This document shows, in pieces, positions 56,661-64,000 of a stretch of DNA of 64,000 nucleotides; position 1 is the stretch's first letter, and each line of letters opens with the position of its first letter. A program made the position numbers and the translations under genes. The notes below the pieces were generated by a model that was given only the letters and a program-made list of their open reading frames with translations, did no database searches and was not told the origin of the DNA. This DNA comes from Stomorhina lunata (Eukaryota; Arthropoda; Insecta; Diptera; Rhiniidae): the NCBI GenBank assembly GCA_933228675.1, contig OW121744.1:98146526-98210525 (forward strand). The letters run 5' to 3'.

Positions 56661-57770
56661 TAAACAGACATGGGGACAACTGAAAAATCAGTTTTTGAAA
56701 ATTGAGCTATATTGAGAGCTACAATTGAATATTGTTTTCTATAGAAGCCTACGATTAAATAGATATTAAACTGATTGAAATTGGGCTATACTGAGATCTA
56801 CAATTAAATATTGTTCTCTATAGAGACCTACCATTGAAAATTTGGACTGAGTACTTTTTCCTATAGAGATCTACTTATGAAAATTGGGCTATATTGAGAC
56901 CTAAGTTAGCATATTATTCTCGATAGAGACATGAGATTAAAAATTAGGCTATATTGAGAGTAAAGATTTAATATTTTTTTGCTATAGAGATCCATGATTG
57001 AAAATTGGAATTTTGCTAATTTTCAAAATTCGTTTAGTTCTGCCCCATAGTGCCTTGTAACGATTTGTTATTTATCATATTGTCTTAGCTTTTCTTAGGA
57101 ATTTTCTTTGAACTATTCAAACATGTTTTAATTAAATAAACATTTTCTATGCTAATCTGTTTTTAATGAAGATATTAAAGAATAAATCTCTTTCAGTCAC
57201 ACAAAAACAAAAGCCACAAATCACTGCCATCATCAACGGATTCAAACTTCATTTAGATTCCAGATCTTTTTCATTATATATTTCTATAATATCTTATGTA
57301 TATCATAAAAAAAATCTCATGTTTCGTTGTTTAATAACAATTGCAAGTTTTTGTTAATTTTTTTATAACTTTTTACATTTTGTTTATTTCACTTGTTTAC
57401 GCTTTCTAAGTTTTTTATTTATTAGAAAATTTTATTATTACATCGCCGGCGCTGCTGCTGATTTTGCGAATAAAAAAATTGCCTATAAAATATTTAAAAA
57501 TTTCTTTTTGCAAAAATTTTTTTTAAGAAACTCCACGGGGATTTCAAATTAAGTTAAAAAAAGAAAAATTTAAAAATACAATCATAAATTATTCATTCTC
57601 ACAACAAAGTAGTTACTCTAAAGTTCATCTTGATAAACTTTTTGGGGTTTTCCTTGAGAAAAAAACAAGAAAAAATTTACATATTTTTACATTAAATTAA
57701 AATGTAAATTTCATATTGTTCAGAATGGGACTATTTAAAGAAAACTAAGATTGGATATAGAAACATTTTT
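56661..57770. other. AT-rich intron with decayed repeat
   Basis: 56690-57010 has GAGACCTACGATTAAAAATT-like units; 57011-57770 has no recognisable element or gene. Confidence 0.5.
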
Positions 57771-59851
57771 TTATCGTAGAACTTTCTCTAGAAAAATTTT
57801 TCTATCGACAAATTTTCGATAAAAAAAATTTTCCATAGAAAAATTTTCTCTAGAAAAATTTTTCTATCGAAAAATTCTCGATAAAAAAATTTTTCAATAG
57901 AAAAATTTTTGATAAAAAAAATTTTTCTATAGAAAAATTTTCAATAAAAAAATTCTTGGTTCAACTAAAAATTAATTTCTTTCAAAAAAATTTTTTTATT
58001 GAAAATTTTTCTATAGAAAAATTTTCATTAAAAAAATTTTTCTATAGAAAAATTTTCAATAAAAAAATTTTTCTATAGAAAAATTTTCAATAAAAAAATT
58101 TTTCTATAGAAAAATTTTCAATAAAAAAATTTTTCTATAGAAAAATTTTCAGTAAAAAAATTTTTCTATAGAAAAATTTTCAGTAAAAAAATTTTTCTAT
58201 AGAAAAATTTTCAGTAAAAAAATTTTTCTATAGAAAAATTTTCAGTAAAAAAATTTTTCTATAGAAAAATTTTCAATAAAAAAATTTTTCTATAGAAAAA
58301 TTTTCAATAAAAAATTTTTCTATAGAAAAATTTTCAATAAAAAAATTTTTCTATAGAAAAATTTTCAATAAAAAAATTTTTCTATAGAAAAATTTTCAAT
58401 AAAAAAATTTTTCTATAGAAAAATTTTCAATAAAAAAATTTTTCTATAGAAAAATTTTCAATAAAAAAATTTTTCTATAGAAAAATTTTCAATAAAAAAA
58501 TTTTTCTATAGAAAAATTTTCAATAAAAAAATTTTTCTATAGAAAAATTTTCAATAAAAAAATTTTTCTATAGAAAAATTTTCAATAAAAAAATTTTTCT
58601 ATAGAAAAATTTTCAATAAGAAAATTTTGTATAGAAAAATTTTCTATAAAAAAATTTTTCTATAGAAAAATTTTCAATAAAAAAATTTGTCTATAGAAAA
58701 ATTTTCAATAAAAAAATTTTTCTATAGAAAAATTTTCAATAAAAAAAATTTTCAATAAAAAAATTTTCAATAGAAAAATTTTCAATAAAAAAATTTTTCT
58801 ATAGAAAAATTTTCAATAAAAAAATTTTTCTATAGAAAAATTTTCAATAAAAAAATTTTTCTATAGAAAAATTTTCAATAAAAAAATTTTTCTATAGAAA
58901 AATTTTCAATAAAAAAATTTTTCTATAGAAAAATTTTCAATAAAAAAATTTTTCTATAGAAAAATTTTCAATAAAAAAATTTTTCTATAGAAAAATTTTC
59001 AATAAAAAAATTTTTCTATAGAAAAATTTTCAATAAAAAAATTTTTCTATAGAAAAATTTTCAATAAAAAAATTTTTCTATAGAAAAATTTTCAATAAAA
59101 AAATTTTTCTATAGAAAAATTTTCAATAAAAAAATTTTTCTATAGAAAAATTTTCAATAAAAAAATTTTTCTATAGAAAAATTTTCAATAAAAAAATTTT
59201 TCTATAGAAAAATTTTCAATAAAAAAATTTTTCTATAGAAAAATTTTCAATAAAAAAATTTTTCTATAGAAAAATTTTCAATAAAAAAATTTTTCTATAG
59301 AAAAATTTTTCTATAGAAAAATTTTCAATAAAAAAATTTTGTATAGAAAAATTTTCTATAAAAAAATTTTTCTATAGAAAAATTTTCAATAAAAAAATTT
59401 GTCTATAGAAAAATTTTCAATAAAAAAATTTTTTTATAGAAAAATTTTCAGTAAAAAAATTTTTCTATAGAAAAATTTTCAGTAAAAAAATTTTTCTATA
59501 GAAAAATTTTCAGTAAAAAAATTTTTCTATAGAAAAATTTTCAGTAAAAAAAATTTTCTATAGAAAAATTTTCAGTAAAAAAATTTTTCTATAGAAAAAT
59601 TTTCAGTAAAAAAATTTTTCTATAGAAAAATTTTCAGTAAAAAAATTTTTCTATAGAAAAATTTTCAGTAAAAAAATTTTTCTATAGAAAAATTTTCAGT
59701 AAAAAAAATTTTCTATAGAAAAATTTTCAGTAAAAAAATTTTTCTATAGAAAAATTTTCAGTAAAAAAATTTTTCTATAGAAAAATTTTCAGTAAAAAAA
59801 TTTTTCTATAAAAAAGCTTTTCCATAGAAAAATTTTAATAAAAAAATTTTC
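57771..59851. repeat. AT satellite, 31-bp unit, two monomer types
   Basis: About 65 units of TAAAAAAATTTTTCTATAG plus AAAAATTTTCAA. Variant TTTTCAGTAAAA forms two blocks (about 58145-58260 and 59445-59810); the rest has TTTTCAATAAAA. A rare variant cluster (TTTTGTATAGAAAAATTTTC followed by TTTGTCTATAG) occurs at about 58618-58695 and again at about 59335-59410, showing duplication of a block of about 715 bp. Confidence 0.95.
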
Positions 59852-62800
59852 AATTTATGATTTTTAAATTAGATGAATAAATTTTAGGAATACTGAAAAA
59901 ACTATGTGACACTTAGCAGTGTGGAATGCTGCATTTTCTGTCCCGCTACGGACTTCATCAGCACACTGTGTCACCAACTGTTAGATGCCAGTAGTTAAGA
60001 TCATCTATTTAACTGAATTCTTAAGCGAAATTGAAAACGAGAATTATATTAACACTCATTTCTATTTCACCTATGACCATATGATCGATTCAGTTAGACG
60101 AACTTATCCACCATAGTTTTTTCCTTTATGTTTTGTATTCCTATCCTTTATTAATCTACATTTACTTTGTACTTTAACCAACTATCAGCTGGTAATGAAG
60201 ACAAAGATTTTTGTTTTGACAAGTTTCTGTTTATTCTTTTACGTTAATGCAAATTTGAATTTAGTATCAACTTGAAAGAGTTAATGAAAACATGTAAATC
60301 GCGGTGCCCATGCAATTTAATTGAAAGAAATTAATTTTAGTTGAACCAGAATTTATGTTGATGGTCGTGGGTTCGAGTCGGGCTCAGGTTCATGTCATAA
60401 ATTATTTTTTTAATTTATGATTTTTAAATTAGATGAATAAATTTTAGGAATACTGAAAAAACTATGTGACACTTAGCAGTGTGGAATGCTGCATTTTCTG
60501 TCCCGCTACGGACTTCATCAGCACACTGTGTCACCAACTGTTAGATGCCAGTAGTTAAGATCATCTATTTAACTGAATTCTTAAGCGAAATTGAAAACGA
60601 GAATTATATTAACACTCATTTCTATTTCACCTATGACCATATGATCGATTCAGTTAGACGAACTTATCCACCATAGTTTTTTCCTTTATGTTTTGTATTC
60701 CTATCCTTTATTAATCTACATTTACTTTGTACTTTAACCAACTATCAGCTGGTAATGAAGACAAAGATTTTTGTTTTGACAAGTTTCTGTTTATTCTTTT
60801 ACGTTAATGCAAATTTGAATTTAGTATCAACTTGAAAGAGTTAATGAAAACATGTAAATCGCGGTGCCCATGCAATTTAATTGAAAGAAATTAATTTTAG
60901 TTGAACCAGAATTTATGTTGATGGTCGTGGGTTCGAGTCGGGCTCAGGTTCATGTCATAAATTATTTTTTTAATTTATGATTTTTAAATTAGATGAATAA
61001 ATTTTAGGAATACTGAAAAAACTATGTGACACTTAGCAGTGTGGAATGCTGCATTTTCTGTCCCGCTACGGACTTCATCAGCACACTGTGTCACCAACTG
61101 TTAGATGCCAGTAGTTAAGATCATCTATTTAACTGAATTCTTAAGCGAAATTGAAAACGAGAATTATATTAACACTCATTTCTATTTCACCTATGACCAT
61201 ATGATCGATTCAGTTAGACGAACTTATCCACCATAGTTTTTTCCTTTATGTTTTGTATTCCTATCCTTTATTAATCTACATTTACTTTGTACTTTAACCA
61301 ACTATCAGCTGGTAATGAAGACAAAGATTTTTGTTTTGACAAGTTTCTGTTTATTCTTTTACGTTAATGCAAATTTGAATTTAGTATCAACTTGAAAGAG
61401 TTAATGAAAACATGTAAATCGCGGTGCCCATGCAATTTAATTGAAAGAAATTAATTTTAGTTGAACCAGAATTTATGTTGATGGTCGTGGGTTCGAGTCG
61501 GGCTCAGGTTCATGTCATAAATTATTTTTTTAATTTATGATTTTTAAATTAGATGAATAAATTTTAGGAATACTCTTTCAAGTTGATACTAAATTCAAAT
61601 TTGCATTAACGTAAAAGAATAAACAGAAACTTGTCAAAACAAAAATCTTTGTCTTCATTACCAGCTGATAGTTGGTTAAAGTACAAAGTAAATGTAGATT
61701 AATAAAGGATAGGAATACAAAACATAAAGGAAAAAACTATGGTGGATAAGTTCGTCTAACTGAATCGATCATATGGTCATAGGTGAAATAGAAATGAGTG
61801 TTAATATAATTCTCGTTTTCAATTTCGCTTAAGAATTCAGTTAAATAGATGATCTTAACTACTGGCATCTAACAGTTGGTGACACAGTGTGCTGATGAAG
61901 TCCGTAGCGGGACAGAAAATGCAGCATTCCACACTGCTAAGTGTCACATAGTTTTTTCAGTATTCCTAAAATTTATTCATCTAATTTAAAAATCATAAAT
62001 TAAAAAAATAATTTATGACATGAACCTGAGCCCGACTCGAACCCACGACCATCAACATAAATTCTGGTTCAACTAAAATTAATTTCTTTCAATTAAATTG
62101 CATGGGCACCGCGATTTACATGTTTTCATTAACTCTTTCAAGTTGATACTAAATTCAAATTTGCATTAACGTAAAAGAATAAACAGAAACTTGTCAAAAC
62201 AAAAATCTTTGTCTTCATTACCAGCTGATAGTTGGTTAAAGTACAAAGTAAATGTAGATTAATAAAGGATAGGAATACAAAACATAAAGGAAAAAACTAT
62301 GGTGGATAAGTTCGTCTAACTGAATCGATCATATGGTCATAGGTGAAATAGAAATGAGTGTTAATATAATTCTCGTTTTCAATTTCGCTTAAGAATTCAG
62401 TTAAATAGATGATCTTAACTACTGGCATCTAACAGTTGGTGACACAGTGTGCTGATGAAGTCCGTAGCGGGACAGAAAATGCAGCATTCCACACTGCTAA
62501 GTGTCACATAGTTTTTTCAGTATTCCTAAAATTTATTCATCTAATTTAAAAATCATAAATTAAAAAAATAATTTATGACATGAACCTGAGCCCGACTCGA
62601 ACCCACGACCATCAACATAAATTCTGGTTCAACTAAAATTAATTTCTTTCAATTAAATTGCATGGGCACCGCGATTTACATGTTTTCATTAACTCTTTCA
62701 AGTTGATACTAAATTCAAATTTGCATTAACGTAAAAGAATAAACAGAAACTTGTCAAAACAAAAATCTTTGTCTTCATTACCAGCTGATAGTTGGTTAAA

Positions 62801-63211
62801 GTACAAAGTAAATGTAGATTAATAAAGGATAGGAATACAAAACATAAAGGAAAAAACTATGGTGGATAAGTTCGTCTAACTGAATCGATCATATGGTCAT
62901 AGGTGAAATAGAAATGAGTGTTAATATAATTCTCGTTTTCAATTTCGCTTAAGAATTCAGTTAAATAGATGATCTTAACTACTGGCATCTAACAGTTGGT
63001 GACACAGTGTGCTGATGAAGTCCGTAGCGGGACAGAAAATGCAGCATTCCACACTGCTAAGTGTCACATAGTTTTTTCAGTATTCCTAAAATTTATTCAT
63101 CTAATTTAAAAATCATAAATTAAAAAAATAATTTATGACATGAACCTGAGCCCGACTCGAACCCACGACCATCAACATAAATTCTGGTTCAACTAAAATT
63201 AATTTCTTTCT
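59852..63211. repeat. palindromic array of 560-bp units: three direct then three inverted
   Basis: Direct units start at 59852, 60412 and 60972 with a stub from 61532. At 61574/61575 the orientation flips; inverted units show TGAACCTGAGCCCGACTCG at 62021, 62581 and 63141, again 560 apart. No difference between copies was seen by eye. The junction TACT|CTTTCAAG has at most 2-3 bp of shared sequence. Each unit contains an internal hairpin (GTGACACTTAGCAGTGTG against CACACTGTGTCAC) and the B-box-like GGGTTCGAGTCGGGCTC. No ORF of note. Both sides are bordered by GGTTCAACTAAAA-TTAATTTCTTT plus AT satellite (57955 and 63186). Confidence 0.95.
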
Positions 63212-64000
63212 AAAAAAATTTTCTATAAAAAAATTTTTGATAAAAAAAAATTTTTCTATAGAAAAATTTTTAATAAAAAAATTTTCTATAGAAAAATTTT
63301 CTATAAAAAATTTTTCTTTAAAAAAAATTTCGATAAAAAAAATTTGTCTATAAAAAAATGTGTATGTGCCTTAGCTTTCTCTCATTGGATAATCATCTCC
63401 ATTAGTTGTATCGGAATTAGAGTAAAAGCTACTGCTTTTACACTCTTTTTTATGGGACTTTTCAAAACGACCATACTGCAAATCAATGTATGGAAGTGAT
63501 TAGACTACTCACATCTCTGGGTTTGAAAACTGAACTCTATACTTTTATAGAGCAGATATGTCCTTTATTACTGTTTCCCCATCCCTTGTGGGAAGTGGGC
63601 ATCGTTTATATAGAGCCCTATTACTAAAGAATTGGCCTATATTTTTAAGTTTACAAGGGAAAACAACAGAAAAAAATTTATAGTTTATTGTTATTGTTAA
63701 TAAAATTGATATAATACAATAAATTAAAAATAAAGCGAGTATTATTTATTCTTATCTCTATTATTTTTTGTTTATTTTGATTTGTTTTTATAGTACGAGT
63801 ATTTATTCAGTTACTGATATGGGCTTCAAGAGCACGTTAGTGTAGGTATTGCAAAATTATTTAAACATTGATAAAAAAAATAAAAATAACGACGAAATAG
63901 CTAAGGGGTTTTCTAGAAAGAAATTGAGATTACAAATAAAGTTAGGGGTATTCAAAGAATGTGACAAAAATAATAGATAGAAAGGTGTTACAAAATTTTG
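63212..64000. other. satellite remnant and AT-rich intron
   Basis: 63212-63360 is decayed 31-bp satellite. 63414-63500 matches 42945-43025 inversely. The rest is AT-rich with no gene; the missing first Ehbp1 exon was looked for here and not seen. Confidence 0.5.

Noticed and set aside
40760..64000. First coding exon of Ehbp1
   Set aside because: Looked on the minus strand for the conserved start of the C2 domain followed by a donor of fitting phase; none recognised, so it is likely beyond the window.

Overview
This is a eukaryotic window, very AT-rich, from an insect of the higher Diptera. A calyptrate fly such as a blow fly or house-fly relative is my best guess. That is an inference from the gene sequence and from the huge intronic satellites; no species-diagnostic sequence was tested. 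Only one host gene is visible. It lies on the minus strand and nearly the whole window is its 3' part and introns. It is the fly orthologue of EHBP1 (EH-domain-binding protein 1; Drosophila Ehbp1/CG15609), an adaptor between Rab8/10-type GTPases, membranes and actin. Twelve coding exons can be joined from 40758 down to 1532 with GT-AG borders and compatible phases throughout. They encode 1311 residues plus stop: NT-type C2 domain, low-complexity linker, one calponin-homology domain, bMERB coiled coil and a C-terminal CaaX box (CVIS). The first coding exon, about 35-40 residues in relatives, was not found and probably lies beyond 64000.

Layout from low to high coordinates (3' to 5' of the gene): a 31-bp tandem array (1-415); the 3' UTR and terminal exon (to 1613); a 1.9-kb intron holding a repeat with an internal 128-bp tandem array; closely spaced exons between 3492 and 11214, whose introns contain MITEs, a LINE 3' end and degenerate short repeats; the large linker exon (14131-15142); satellite-filled introns; C2 exons at 19055-19514; a 21-kb intron (19515-40550); the C2 exon at 40551-40758; and at least 23 kb of further intron to the window end.

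The large introns are a nest of mobile elements. A complete, apparently intact BEL/Pao LTR retrotransposon (24031-31275, identical 361-bp LTRs, TSD GTAGC) sits inside an older dispersed repeat that I call family X. A second copy of X at 55.1-56.7 kb preserves the empty site. The same X copy also received a 1.6-kb element with 0.5-kb inverted arms and an 8-bp TSD. Reciprocally, the second X copy carries a 553-bp foldback element where the first is empty. There are also a DD41D rosa-like mariner with a premature stop, a Tc1 relic, a piggyBac-type MITE, tRNA-derived SINE pieces, several kilobases of 30-31-bp AT satellites, and a hairpin-forming 33-36-bp satellite present in both orientations.

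The most striking structure is at 59852-63211: about six apparently identical 560-bp units, three head-to-tail and then three inverted. I see no multi-gene system, CRISPR array or functional RNA gene. The interest here is structural: palindromic arrays, elements with natural empty sites, inverted satellites around a coding exon, and an in-frame alternative splice donor in the bMERB region.
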